Shown here: one piece after another, positions 34,501-47,584 of the stretch
Numbering within the stretch: the stretch's first letter is position 1
How the letters are laid out: every line of letters starts with the position of its first letter
Assembly (NCBI RefSeq): GCF_000208865.1
Contig: NC_018398.1
Span: forward strand, 3,726,769-3,790,768
From: Neospora caninum Liverpool
Lineage: Eukaryota; Apicomplexa; Conoidasida; Eucoccidiorida; Sarcocystidae
DNA length: 64,000 bases
Direction of reading: 5' to 3'
Translations under genes and position numbers: made by a program
Notes under the pieces: model-generated
Told to the model about the DNA's origin: nothing
Databases searched by the model: none
What the model saw: only the letters and a program-made list of their open reading frames with translations

Positions 34501-37500
34501 GGCAAACTCGAGTGGCGACTGCTTCACGAGCTTCAAGAGGCGAGACTCAGGCATGCTGCAAATGTCCATCGCTGAGGAAAGGAAACCAGATCCCCTCGGC
34601 AAACGAAATGAAAGAAACGACAACACCCAGACGAAAGCCCGAAGCGAAAGGGAAAACTTGAGTAGTGATTCGAGTTGCGTCACGAAAAACGAAGCGCTAC
34701 ACACAAACAAGCAAGGTAAACCGGGAGAGGAGCGACAATCGACAAAGAAAGAGACATTGTGCGGGAAGTTTGAACGGGAGAGACGACGAGAGGGCCTTCA
34801 ATGCCGACTGCGGACGCAGGTGAACACACGAGTCTTTTGAAATCCTCTCGCAGTTCCTCCACACCATGTAAAACACGTGCCGCAGGAAACGCATGCACGA
34901 CCGCTGCATGCACACCGGAGAAAGACATGGGGGTGTCCGGTCGGCCCAGAAGCGTTTCCTTACGGTTTCTCGGCTGCTCGAAGCTCCTCAACTTCTTTCC
35001 CGGCATCGCAATGTTTCGGTAGTACTGCATGCAAAGCAAGAGACAAGGACATCCCACCCAACCTTGAAACATCTACATACAAACCTACAAAGACGCCGGT
35101 ACTGCCGTCGATACATACACACACACACGCAAGTATGATTCTGTGTATATATATATATATATACGTAAATATATGTGGCGATTTCTTTCCATGTGTCTCG
35201 TGTGTTTCCGAAGCGTTGTTTGGCGTCTCTGTTGAGTTTCTCCCTCAAGCTACCCCTCCTTTATTCCCCGGTGTGGTTTCCTTTCCGACGTACGACTTTG
35301 AGCCGTTCGCTTTTGCTGTCTGCCGATGCGGCGCCTGGGGTGGCGGTGTTGCCTTTGCTTCGCTTGGCCGTTTTCACGAAGGCGCTGTCGGCCTCTGCGT
35401 CTCCGAACGACGCCGTCGCGCGTTTTTCCTCTCGAGACTCGGCCTCGTTCAGTCGATCCACGGTTCGCGCGCGTCTCCACTCGACGGGAGCGGGCGGTCC
35501 GTCGCGGTCTTCTCGCGCGGCGGCATCTGCGTCGTCCTCAGCCTCCTCAGAAATGCGTCGCGGCGCGTCCACGCCGCGCTGGTCGAAACTCTCAGTGCGC
35601 GCCGCGGAGGCGCATGTGAAGCTGCTACTCTTCCGGAGAAACGGATTCCGGTTTCGACGCATGCAACTCCCGCTCGCGCCTTTGGACGAGGGAGACGCGA
35701 GGCGATTCGCCTTCGGATCCGACACAGCTCGCATGTCTTCCCGCCCCGCGGGAAGGGACGGGGCGGAAGCGTCGCCCTCGCCGCTCGGCGCGCTCTGCGG
35801 GGCGCCGTCCAAGGCCTCATTCCCCAGAGACAGTGAGGAAAGCTGAGACAAAGCCTGAACCGGCGAAGGCGGCGTTTCCGGAAGCGACAAGGAAGTCCCC
35901 TGGCCCTCCAACGCATGCAAAAACGACGAGGAAAGAGCCTCCAAAGAATGCACATCCCGGCCGTCCCCAAGCAAATCCAAGGACTTGGCCATCTCCAATT
36001 CCAACTCGTCCAGCTGAAAAACGAAAGCAAAACCCGCAAGAAGGCACACACATTTACGTCTTTGTATCCATATCAATATATAGATATACAGTTGGGTATG
36101 CTGGTACAGGTGTCTACGTGCATGACTACGTGTGCGTATAGAGGTAGTAAGTCTAGCTTCGTGTAACCGCATCTATGCATGTATATATATATATATATAT
36201 GGATGTGAATAGAAGGCAATTTCCAGGTGTAGAGACACAGCTTCCGTGAGTTTGGAAGGACTGAAAGAACAGAGCGGCACACTTTCTGCGAGGCAGAGAC
36301 ACACACAGCACATGTATGTGCGAGCCCGTCTCCCAAGAAGGAACCATCTGAAAATGCATATATATATGTATATATATGGTTATACAAGACATATATAGAC
36401 GTACCCATATACATATATGTATATATATATATATATATATATGGGTTATACAAGACATATATAGACGTACCCATATACATATATGTATATATATATATAT
36501 GGGTTATACAAGACATACATAGACGTACCCATATATATATATATATATATATGCGTATACATAATGATGTGTAGGTGTGTCGTGGGTTGCTGTTGAGCTC
36601 TTCGGTGGAAGGAGCGAGCGGATCCGGGCAATATGTGGGTTTTCCTTTAGCTTGTTTCCCTTTAGTGCTCTAAACGCTCACTTGGAGGTCTTCTTCGTCT
36701 CCCTCCTCCACCATTTCCCCACGCTCATTGGGCACCTTTCCCTTAAGGATGAATTTGCACATCAGCTGCTCCGGCGAAGGCTGTGGACTCGTAGAAGCTG
36801 CAAAACGTTTCCGCAAAAAACGCGCAATCTTCTCTGAGCGGCGTCCACCCACGAACGCAACATACACATATCTCGACAAAGCGTGTGTGTCGCCTTTTTG
36901 AACCTCTCCATTTCTATCTCTATCTACCCATGTGTCTATATCGGCCTCTCATGTGCATCTGCCAACGGCCGTGCCGATCGATATATGTATATATGCGCAT
37001 CTGATGTCAATATGCCCACCTACCGAGTTCTCTAACCACCTGAGTCTACATACCTATCTACGGATCTATACTTGCATATGCACGCAGACAGATAGACAGC
37101 TCGAGAGACTTCCAGATACGGATGAACTTCTATATGCTCGGCAAAGACTACAGAGAGGGAAAGGTGCGGAACGGCATCTGCACAGAGGCGAGAAGCATCT
37201 CCACATACGTATACATATACATTAGAGTGCATGCAGTCGGTGTGCACACGGAGAGGAGTGGTTCGCTCTGGCGTTGGTTTGAATGGCTAGAGACCAGAGA
37301 CGACTGTTTCGTACAGCAGCGGTAGATTTGATCCTGCAGAATTTCGTCGAGAATCTCGGCGATGCGAATGCGCTGCTTCGCACTGCAGTGCATTTCCAGA
37401 GATAAAATAATCGGGAATTTTGAGCGCTGAAAAAACAGAAACATCGGAACCGTCGCATTCCTTGGTGCGCCTCTTTTACGCACATCGCCCTTCCACAGAG

Positions 37501-37670
37501 ATGCATGCCTCGAAACACATCTACCTAGATACAAATTGTTTGTACAAGAAAGGCATACAAAACAACACACACACAGGTGCGCGCATCGTGGCACTGAAAG
37601 ACACATACACGTTGAGACACATATACATCTATATACATACATATATGTGCTCGAGTGTTCGTACACACAC

Positions 37671-37705
<35 letters not shown>

Positions 37706-40700
37706 TTTGACTAGGTCGATCGAGGGAGAGAGCGGAGAGCCGACCTCACCTGGAATCCGTAGTCTCTGCACGCTTGGATGACATCTTTGAATTTGATTCG
37801 ACTGGTCAGCTGGTAGCCTCCGACGCCATGGAAAAGAGAAGGCTCGCCGTCGCTTCCGTCCCAGCAGTCGAGTTCCACGCAGCGACAGCCCCGCAAGAGC
37901 ACGTCGATATACTGCCCGACGGCAGACTTTCCCACGACCTACAAAGTGCGAAGGGGCCGGACAGAGGCGCGAGAACGTGGAGGAAAGCAAGGCTGTCAGA
38001 GAACAAAGAAGTGCAGAAAAAGGCGCAGCGGGTGTGTGGTTGCGCCTCAAGGCACGTGGCGAGCGGAGCGCCGGGAGAGAGAGAGTGGACTCGGCTTTAG
38101 CAAGCGAGACATACACCTGGTTGGCGGCGCATTTGGGCCTTGTTGAGAGAGAAGAGAGACAGGCGCAAACGCAGAAGAAAAGAGGGGAAGAACCGGAGAG
38201 AGGCGAGGATGAAGGGGCTCGAGCGAAGAACCCACAGAGGCAGAAGAGAGAGGAAGGAACGGAGAGAGAAGAAGGAGAGGTAGAGAGCGAGAGGAAAGCG
38301 GCGCGAGAGACTCGAGAGAAGGAGAGGCGCACTCGACGCTCTCACCTGGTCACCGCAGAGGTACGTGTTGTGCGACGATTTCACCCAGTAGTTGCAAAGC
38401 GGCAGACTCATGTCCTGATGAACTTTCAGTCTGTGAGGCGCCATGAGGGAATTCGCTTCCGAGCACAGGAGACTCCCAAACCCAAGAGCAGAGAGCATGC
38501 CGGTGGGGCCCTGGAGAGGCAACGAAAAAAGGCGCGTTTCCAGTGGAGGCACGAGAGCGACAGAGAAGGACGCGAAAACGGATCTGCGACACCCGAAGGG
38601 AAGCGCCTCCGGGCGGGTCTTTCGCCCTGCGCAGATCTCTCCACAGACCGAGGAGACCGACGGGGAGGAGAAAGGGAAGGCGGGAAAGAGAAGAAGGACA
38701 AGGAATCGAAAGAGGAAAGGCGGGAAACGCAGGCGAAAGGAGGCAGACGAACTGCGGAGAAGAACGAGAAAACTACGGAGAAAAAAGAGCAAAGAGAGTA
38801 CCAAGACGAAGAAAAGAGACGGGGAGAACCCCAGAGAGAAGACCGGCAGCGAGTTGCGCATCCACGAACAAACAGTTGAACTGCTCGCGGGGCGGCAGCT
38901 CCTGTCGAAAGATCATGAGCGTCACGTTTTTCCTAGCAGTTTGTGCGGTCCCGTTTGCATGCGTTTCCGCGGCCTGCTTGCCTGTTCGCCACTCACAGGT
39001 TTTCGAAACGCCTCGTCGACACTCCGAAAATTCGCAAGCTCCTCCTCGATCTCTGCCTCGGAAGTGGCTTTCTGCACTTCTTGCAGGAACCGTCTGTACC
39101 CTGGAGTCAGCGGGAAAAACAAACACAGCAACCCTTTCCGCGCATGCATCTTCAACAGCTACGCAGGTGTGCGCGCGCACGCGAGCTGTGACTGTGCAGA
39201 GATCCGTGCAGCCTTCCGGAGAAGAGAGAAGAGAACGAGAAGAGACACGGGGCAGAAGCGTAGAGAGTCGCACGAGGAGGCGAAGGGTGTGAGAGCCCTA
39301 ACGAAATTTTTGAGAAAGCGGGGCACAGCGCGGTCGCGAGGAAACCAAGGAAAAAAGGGAAACGCGGCATCACCTTGCTCGTCTATAAAATCTTCTTGAG
39401 GGACCTTATACACGGCGAAGTAGTAATCGACGTCAGGGCGGATAAGCAGTTCGTTGAGCATCTGCGCAAGGCCACACAGGAACAAAGAAGGGGTGACGGA
39501 AACTCTGGACCTAAAAACGTGCGATGTGTTTAGCGAGAGAAACACAGAAGCCACGAGCAGACGGTCAGGACAAAGACGCGCTCAGTATGTCACTGAAAAC
39601 GACGGCGCAGAGAGAGAAAAACCCCGGCGTTCCGTCTTTTTTCGGCTTCACGAATGCAGGCGGGGGTTAGAGAGCGGGGCGCCTCGCGTGCTTCCCCGGT
39701 ATTCTCGGCACCGCCAGAGAACCGAGGAAGGCGGGGAGACGCCCGGACGCAAGGCTAGAGAGGAGAAACGAAGAGCGGGAAAAGGAGAGAGGGCTAGAGA
39801 GGAGAAACGAAGAGAAAGAACAGGAGAGAAGGATAGAGAGGAGAAACGAAGAGAGGGAAAAGGAGAGAAGGCTAGAGAGGAGAAACGAAGAGAGGGGAAA
39901 GGAGAGAAGGCTAGAGAGGAGAAACGAAGAGGGGGGAAAGAAGAGAAGGCTAGAGAGGAGAAACGAAGAGAGGGAAAAGGAGAGAAGGCTAGAGAGGAGA
40001 AACGAAGAGGGGGGAAAGAAGAGAAGGCTAGAGAGGAGAAACGAAGAGAGGGAATAGGAGGGAAGGCTAGAGAGGAGAAACGAAGAGAGGGGAAAGAAGA
40101 GAAGGCTAGAGAGGAGAAACGAAGAGAGGGAAAAGGAGAGAAGGCTAGAGAGGAGAAACGAAGAGAGGGGAAAGGAGAAAAGGCTAGAGAGGAGAAACGA
40201 AGAGAGGGGAAAGGAGAGAAGGCTAGAGAGGAGAAACGAAGAGAGGGGAAAGGAGAGAAGGCTAGAGAGGAGAAACGAAGAGAGGGGAAAGAAGAGAAGG
40301 CTAGAGAGGAGAAACGAAGAGAGGGAATAGGAGGGAAGGCTAGAGAGGAGAAACGAAGAGAGGGGAAAGAAGAGAAGGCTAGAGAGGAGAAACGAAGAGA
40401 GGGAAAAGGAGGGAAGGCTAGAGAGGAGAAACGAAGAGAGGGGAAAGGAGAGAAGGCTAGAGAGGAGAAACGAAGAGAGGGGAAAGAAGAGAAGGCTAGA
40501 GAGGAGAAACGAAGAGAGGGAATAGGAGGGAAGGCTAGAGAGGAGAAACGAAGAGAGGGGAAAGAAGAGAAGGCTAGAGAGGAGAAACGAAGAGAGGGAA
40601 AAGGAGAGAAGGCTAGAGAGGAGAAACGAAGAGAGGGAAAACGAGAGAAGGCTAGAAAGGAGAAACAAAGAGAGGGAAAAGGAGAGAAGGCTAGAGAAAA

Positions 40701-43700
40701 GAAACAAAGAGAGGGAAAAGGAGAGAAGGCTAGAGAGGAGAAACGAAGAGAGGGAAAAGGAGAGAAGGCTAGAGAGGAGAAACGAAGAGAGGGAAAAGGA
40801 GAGAAGGCTGGAGAGGAGAAACAAAGAGAGGGGAAAGGAGAGAAGGCTAGAGAGGAGAAACGAAGAGAGGGGAAAGGAGAGAAGGCTAGAGAGGAGAAAC
40901 GAAGAGAGGGAAAAGGAGAGAAGGCTAGAGAGGAGAAACGAAGAGAGGGGAAAGGAGAGAAGGCTAGAGAGGAGAAACGAAGAGGGGGGAAAGAAGAGAA
41001 GGCTAGAGAGGAGAAACGAAGAGGGGGAAAAGGAGAGAAGGCTAGAGAGGAGAAACGAAGAGGGGGGAAAGAAGAGAAGGCTAGAGAGGAGAAACGAAGA
41101 GAGGGAATAGGAGGGAAGGCTAGAGAGGAGAAACGAAGAGAGGGGAAAGAAGAGAAGGCTAGAGAGGAGAAACGAAGAGAGGGAAAAGGAGAGAAGGCTA
41201 GAGAGGAGAAACGAAGAGAGGGAAAACGAGAGAAGGCTAGAAAGGAGAAACAAAGAGAGGGAAAAGGAGAGAAGGCTAGAGAGGAGAAACGAAGAGAGGG
41301 AAAAGGAGAGAAGGCTAGAGAGGAGAAACAGGGAGAGAAAGAGAAGAAAGAGACAAAGCGTGTGACACGGACGCATCCCCCACTGAGACGGCATTGCATC
41401 CAGCACACTGACAGGGAGGGCGCGAGGCAGTTGCAGAAAGAGCAAAGTGACAGCGGCTGCAGGAAAGAGAGAGACACCTTGCAAGAGACCCAGAGAGAAG
41501 CAGCTGCGTAAAGCGCGAGAGAAAGAACTTCCAACTGGCTTCGTGGAATCGGCGGTGGCTTTCTGTTGCGCCTGTAGAAAGACGAGCTGGGGAGAGAAAA
41601 AACTCGGCAGAGTCACGGGGACCGTGGAGAAAAGACGCGGTTTCCGTCGTTTCTGCCTTACTTCTCGAAACTCTGAGAACCCGAGTCGCCCGGAATTTTC
41701 TGTGTCGTGTTTCTGGAAGAGCTCCTCGACGTAACGGCTGTCTGCTTGAATGTTCAACTTGCGGAGGAGGCAGTGCAGATGTCGCTGCTCGATTTTCCCT
41801 GAGAGAAAAACGAAAACGCGCACCGCCATGCACACAAGGCAGCCTGCGTAGCCGGCGACAAACTTCGGCCCCACCGGAGAGACGTGGGGAAGAGGCTGAC
41901 GGGCGCGCGATTGAAGTCATCGCAGGGAGGGAAACACCCCACCTGTCCTTTCTCGGCGCTGTCGTTTTCTCAGCGTCTCTCGCTCGCGAAGCGCGCGTGG
42001 CGGGGCGAGATGAGAGAATCGAGGCGGGAAGCCCAAAAGCCGAGAGAAGACGATCTTCCGAAAACCTATGCCTGCCAGCAGCTGCCGAGACTCTGCCTTG
42101 TTTTCCCTCTCTCGAATTAAAATCTAACCCTTTCTTCTCGAGAGGACCGAAACAAGAACGGAAAGGTTCTCTTTCGCTTCCACAGTGCTCCGTTCTCTGC
42201 CCCGTCTCGCTCTTCTCCCTCCCCTTCTCTTCCGCTCTTTGTCTCCGTTTGCAAGAGGCGGCGAACGGCCGAAAGAGCCCCGCTGGAGGCGGGGCTGTCG
42301 CGCGCGGTCGAGGGCTCGGATCTCACGAAGCCAGCCTCGGTGAGAAGACAGAAGAATCGCAAAAACGCACCAGGCTGCACTTTGCATGCAAAAACGGAGA
42401 CTTACCACCGGAATCCTTCTCAGCTGTGTGCCACTGAACCGAGATAAAGTCGGAGGCGCCTTCGCTTGCGAGTTGGCCAAGCGCCATGTCGTGGTAGAGC
42501 AGCAGACCTTTCATCCACAACTTCCACTCCTGCGGAAACGATGGAGGAAAACACATGCTTTTCTCGCCATGCAGCGGTCTGCAGCTGCAGTCTCTTCGGA
42601 AAAGGCGAGCGTCTCTGCGGGGTGCCGGAGCGCTCCTCAGCCTTGGAGGGACACACACGGAGGCGAAAGGTTGTCTCCTTGTTGCGAAAAGACAGTTGCA
42701 CAGAAGAGAGACGCACCGTCTGCTGCCGCGCTGATCCGGAAGGCTTTCGACTTGCCACCGCAAACAAACACGTCTTCTCGGATCTCGGAACACTCAAAAA
42801 ATGCGTATAAATGCATATATATATGGTTGTATATACCTATATATATGTATATATATGAATACGACAAACTTCAGAGTGCAGCAAATGACGAAAGGATTTC
42901 GTGTTCATAGCGGTGTTTGAGTGCACTATGGAGTTGCGATCTCCATTTGGATAAATACATGTGAACACACATAGACGTCAACTGCAAGACGCTCAGTATA
43001 CAGAGAGCTCGATCGGTACTGGTGTCCGCGGCTGAATTTCAAAACGCCTCTTGGATTTCAACCTTCTCCCTCTCCCTCCATCTCTTTCTCTCTATCTCTC
43101 TCTTGCTCTTCATCTCTCGTTCTCTCTCTCGCTTCCTCTCCCTCTCGGCCGCTCTTCTCTCTCGCATTCTCGCTTTCTCTCTCCCTCTCACCGTCTCGTC
43201 GCGACAGGCGACGTGGAGAACGCGCCCGCTGGCAACAATTTCGATGCTGAGCGTCTTGTCCGCTTTATTCTGAGGTCAGCGCACGCAAGACAAACGGAAA
43301 CGGGGTCTGCCAGGGTGGAGAGAACAAGCAGACGCGCGGGGGAAATCTTTCTCCGGAAAACAGAGGGAAGGCGGCAGGCCTAAAGCCGCGGGATCCCCAC
43401 AGAGAAAAGAAAGGCCCCGCCCGAAGAGTTCAAGCGGCCGCCAGCGCTCGAGAAAAAAGTGAGAGAAAGGCGAGACGGGCAGAAAAGATCCACAGCAAGG
43501 AACCAGAAGAGACTCGCACATGAGTCGATGAAAACAAGGTCACATAACTACACAGAAACTGCCAAAAGAAAACGACGAACAGATGCAGACTTGGATCCGT
43601 GGCTTCACAGACGGACGCCCACAATTCAATGCAGCTACGCGCACATATCAAACGCATTTCAATACATACATCTCTACGTATGGACGCATCGAAGGTCTTT

Positions 43701-45334
43701 AGAGGCATGGAAAGACAGTTGAAAGGCGCGATGTACACGGATGAGCATAAAGTTCCTCTTTAATTTGTTCTGCGTGGTCTTTCTCTGGTCTGCATGCGGC
43801 ATTTCCTCACTCGTCCAAAGTCCGTGTCTTCGCCTGGAATGATTCTCTGGACGTCTCCGACAGGAACTGCGAAGGACGACAACACCATGAGAGCTTCACA
43901 AGCAGACGTCAGCGTTCCAGCCTCTGCGGCCTTCGTTCTTTCCCTCCTTACGCTGCTGCTGCTGCTGCTTGCGGCTGTTCGCGACGCCTCCGCGTCTGTG
44001 GTGTTTCTCGTTTCCTTCCTGTTTCTGCCCGCCTCCCCCCGCAGTGTCTGCGAGATAGGTACCAAGGAAGTTAAGAGAACTAAGGATACTCCTGATACCA
44101 AAGACAGCAAGACCTCGAATTATCCGATCAGTAGCCTTCGCTGCCCCGTGAATCTCACTGGTCGTGAAGGATTCTTGCTTCTTCGGCGACTTCCACTTGA
44201 GCGCCATCGCGTTCGCGTCGACGTAGAAGAAGCGCTCGTGAGGCTTCTTGAAGTTCGTCTTGCACCACTTGAGCAAAAAAGACCCTTCTGCGAGCTGTCA
44301 GCCGTTCACAGACGCACATGCACTCGCGAAAAAACGTGCAAAAACCGACCTACACGGGCGCGCCAGAAAAGCCAAGACCCACCTGCGGATCCTCACGTCT
44401 ACGGGCCGGTGTGCAGAGAGAGGCACACGTCGACGTTCACGAAACTGCGACCGTGCAGATGCATGATGCGCAGAGCGGCGTCGGAAGCGATCCATCTGCG
44501 AATGCCCCCAGGTAAAAGCGCCTCTACGTAGACGCATCTGTGTACATCTAGATGTCGATGTCTCTAGGAAAATGTTGCAAATGTACATACTGTGCAGATT
44601 TATCGATTTACCTGTAGGGTCGTCCATCAAAAAGACACACAGCGTATCCGCAGCATACACGAATGCATCTCTCTCCTGCCTTGATATATATATATATATG
44701 CGTGTCCACGTATGGATCTGTATAGATATACAGATGTGGATAGGCAGGGATATCTCTGCCTGTAACGCGAGAGAAACAAAGAGGTGACCGTGTATTCAGC
44801 CGTCGATGAATGTGCTGCCGTTCCTTCTACAGACACACGTGCATCGCCATGCCGCGTCCATGCGACGGCATCCATAAATCAACAGAAGAGTCGCAGCATG
44901 TGTGTGAATTGAGTGCATCTTACTTTTTCCAGCGCCTCTCGGGTGTCGACGTCTGCGAGGAGTTCCTTGATTCTTTGGCTGACTACTGCGCCGCCTTCTC
45001 TGGCAGCAGAGGGGGGAGCAAAGAGAGCGGCCGACCGGTCCCCGTCGTCAGCGGGACTCGCCTTTTTCGGAAAGCCGAAAGAGGACAGCCGCCTCGGCTT
45101 CTCCTTTGCATGCGTCGGGCTCACAGCCTCGGAGGATCCGCCAGTTGAGGCTGTGGGCGGTCTGGAGAGCAGTGTCTCCCGTCCCTCCGCCGCGTCTGTC
45201 TCCATCTTCGCCGGCGCTTCGGGATGCTCTACGTGCGGAGACGCCTCGTGCTTTTTGGAGAAGCGAAGCGGCGCAGAGAGAAAGGAAGCGCGCGACGAGG
45301 ACGAAGACGCCTGCCTCTCCACGCCGCCGTCCAT
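31132..45334 (-). CDS. PI-PLC: Phosphoinositide-specific phospholipase C (PH, EF hand, X, Y, C2)
   Basis: Twenty-two exons on the minus strand, about 1150 residues: 45334-44924, 44294-44159, 43866-43811, 43269-43192, 42529-42406, 41798-41662, 39461-39374, 39100-38997, 38901-38830 (provisional), 38510-38346, 37938-37750, 37426-37315, 36797-36682, 36013-35294, 35024-34964, 34571-34461, 34162-34048, 33667-33532, 32923-32788, 32364-32310, 31923-31780, 31318-31132. It cleaves PIP2 to IP3 and diacylglycerol at the plasma membrane; in Toxoplasma this feeds Ca2+-driven motility and egress. PH domain spans about 138-227 (GSFLLKWCK). An EF loop [14 protein letters not shown] lies in exon 6. The X domain has both catalytic His ([13 protein letters not shown]) and the Ca2+ ligands VELDCWDG and LSLEMHC. 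A 240-codon disordered X-Y linker is exon 14. Y has [19 protein letters not shown] and GYVLKP. C2 runs about 965-1110. All key residues are present. Start is the only in-frame ATG. Confidence 0.93.
31501..31596. repeat. Compound ACAT, TA and GA microsatellite
   Basis: About twelve ACAT units run into TA repeats and then GAGAGA, within intron 21 of the phospholipase gene. Confidence 0.95.
33739..33866. repeat. Purine minisatellite, 18-base unit AGAGAGGAAGAGAGATGG
   Basis: Three near-exact units, then diverged ones, in the intron between exons 17 and 18 of the phospholipase gene. The transcribed RNA is pyrimidine-rich here. Confidence 0.85.
36378..36530. repeat. Three-copy TA-flanked tandem repeat
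   Basis: A 29-base core beginning GGTTATACAAGACATA and ending AGACGTACCC recurs at 36378, 36444 and 36502. The copies are separated by TA-rich stretches, with spacing of 66 and 58 bases. It is located in the intron between exons 13 and 14 of the phospholipase gene. The third copy differs from the first two by one base. Confidence 0.9.
39753..41332. repeat. Minisatellite of about forty 39-base units inside phospholipase intron 6
   Basis: The unit contains GGCTAGAGAGGAGAAACGAA followed by a purine run. It is almost all purine on the plus strand, so pyrimidine in the phospholipase transcript. Because 39 is a multiple of three, long open frames persist on both strands (about 630-730 codons). These are artefacts of periodicity. 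Unit variants are ordered in repeated blocks, which points to duplication of multi-unit segments. The intron (39462-41661) is about 2.2 kb and most of it is this array. Confidence 0.95.
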
Positions 45335-47545
45335 GTCGCAGTGAAGGAAAACAAAAGGGAGAAAACGGAAGGAGAAGAAAAAGAGAAAGGAAGGGGAGAG
45401 GGCCGGACGATAGACAAAAAGAGTGTAAAAGAGGGATGAGAGAAGAGAGGGACAAAAGGAACAAGCGGGAGGAAGAAGATAGACAGACGAGAAGAGTGGG
45501 GAGGAGGCGGAGAAAACGAAGAGCGAGACCGAGAAGGAGAGGAATCCCAGACGGGAAAACGGCGCTCTTCGCCCGCGCGGTTTGACGAGAGAGAACGCCC
45601 GGACTGTGGACTTAAACGAGACAGGGGACGACGAAGAACCACCTCGTGGCGAGAAGACGCTTCCTCCTCTCTCCCATGATGGACGGAGCAAGACACAGAG
45701 GACCGGGAAGAGACCGCGAGCATTCCATCTCCAGATGAAACCGAACGAAGCGCAGAAAGGCCTTACAAGCGGGGAAGAGGCGAGCCTGTGCTTCCAGGCC
45801 GTTTCCCCACTGTCCGTCGGCCGCTGCAACCTTCCTCTCTCTTTTGTGTCCTCCCCTCTGTGTCGTCTCTGCGTTCTCACGCTCTGTTGTTCCGGTCTCC
45901 CGAACGTTCCTCTCTCTGTTGTCTCTGCAGGTTCGCCTCAGGTCTGCATGCCTCCCCCTCTTCGCGTCTTTTCGGAAAACCTAAAAAGGGTGCGCGCCTC
46001 GTCGACGTACACCCCTATCGCCGTAAAGATTCTCCGCAAAAGAAAGAAAGACGGCGCAGCGATCCACAACACCTGCAGACTCCCCTGCACATATACACAG
46101 ATATATATGTGTGTAGATCGAGTTCCAGAGACATCTATCTTCTCATGCAGAGCAGTATAGGTCTCTCGGTAATTGTGCGCTTGGTTTGCACAGGCGCGGA
46201 CTACGAGGGCGGGAAAAAGGCGGTGTTGTTTTTGGACAGGTGATATGCGGGAAAGTGAAAGCGGAAAAGTGAGTTGCGCGCATCACAGACTCGCTCTCTC
46301 TCTCTCCCTGCCACGTAAGAGACCCGCGCGCAGCATTCGCGTGCGCTCTCGCCCCCCAGAAGAGAGCCGGAGGCGTCTTTTTTGTCGCGGGATTCGCTCC
46401 TTTTCGCCCTTTTCTTCTTTTCCACTTCTTCCTCGACTTTTTGGGTGTTCTAGTTGTTATGGGGCGCGGCGAGAACGCATCTCTCGCGCAAGACAACCTG
46501 TCGCCGCAAGTCCCCTCTGGAGCGCAGCAAACGATCTCTTGTTCTCTCTCCCTCGCTTTTTCGCTTTCTCTGGGAGCTCGCAGGGCGTCACGAGAAGACC
46601 AGGAGGGAGAAGAAAGACAAAAAACCAGAAAAACAAACTCTTTCCACAAGCGAAAAAGCGAGCACGGGTCCACACACACAAGGCACCGCACAAAACCGTC
46701 ACGCCGCCATCTCTTTTTCTCTCTTTCTCTCTCTTTCTCTCTCGCTCGCTGTTTCTGCTGCCTCCCTGTTTAAGAGAGGGAGAAAACACACACAACGTGA
46801 CGACACACGAACCAATTTACCTTTGTGATTTTCCACCGTCTCTGCACCCGTCAACGAGAAAGACGAAGTCGGCTGACGATTCTGAGGAACGCAGCCTCGC
46901 TTTCCGGTGTCTAGAGAAAAGATGGCCGATCTCTTCCCCAGCGGGAACCAAAAGCTCTGCGTGTTCTCTGCTTTTTTACGTTCTCGCCGCATGCTGCCGC
47001 GTTTCTCTCATTGCTTTTCGTGCTTTTACGCGGAAGGCAGAAGGCGAGAAACGCCGTTCGCCCCGCGGAGTCCCAAGCGTTGTGAGAGAAGAACCCAGAG
47101 AAGGGAAGCCTCCCCTACGCAAAACGAATAAAGGAAACTTTCATACAGGGAAGAGGTGTACTACTCTGGACTCTCGGGGACACGCGAGAACGCGAGACAA
47201 AAGGATAACCAGAGACACATTGGCGTTCACCAAAAAGTGAATCCACGTATGCATTTAGGACACGAGTTCAACGCGAAAGAAAATCACTCTTTTTCGACAA
47301 TATGTGTTTACATCTCCGTAGATGTACACACGGTATAGAGGCATGCAGAAAATGACACATGCACAGAGTTGTACACATATACGTGTATACACTTAAGTAT
47401 CTATTCATAGGACTACCAGTGGCGTGCGAAATTTAAAAGATCTTACCATAGTGGAATACCTGCGTATATATAAAAGCATACAGCTGCTGTTCTATACGTA
47501 CAGCTATTCGTATCAAGATGGTAAGATACAAAGGCCTGTAAATAA

Positions 47546-47584
<39 letters not shown>

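Noticed and set aside
39753..41332. Regular 39-base repeats resembling a CRISPR array
   Set aside because: There are no unique spacers; units are head-to-tail and differ only by point changes, inside a eukaryotic intron.
45335..45880. Longer N-terminus for phospholipase C
   Set aside because: The extension starts at GTG and has no ATG; the first in-frame ATG is at 45334.
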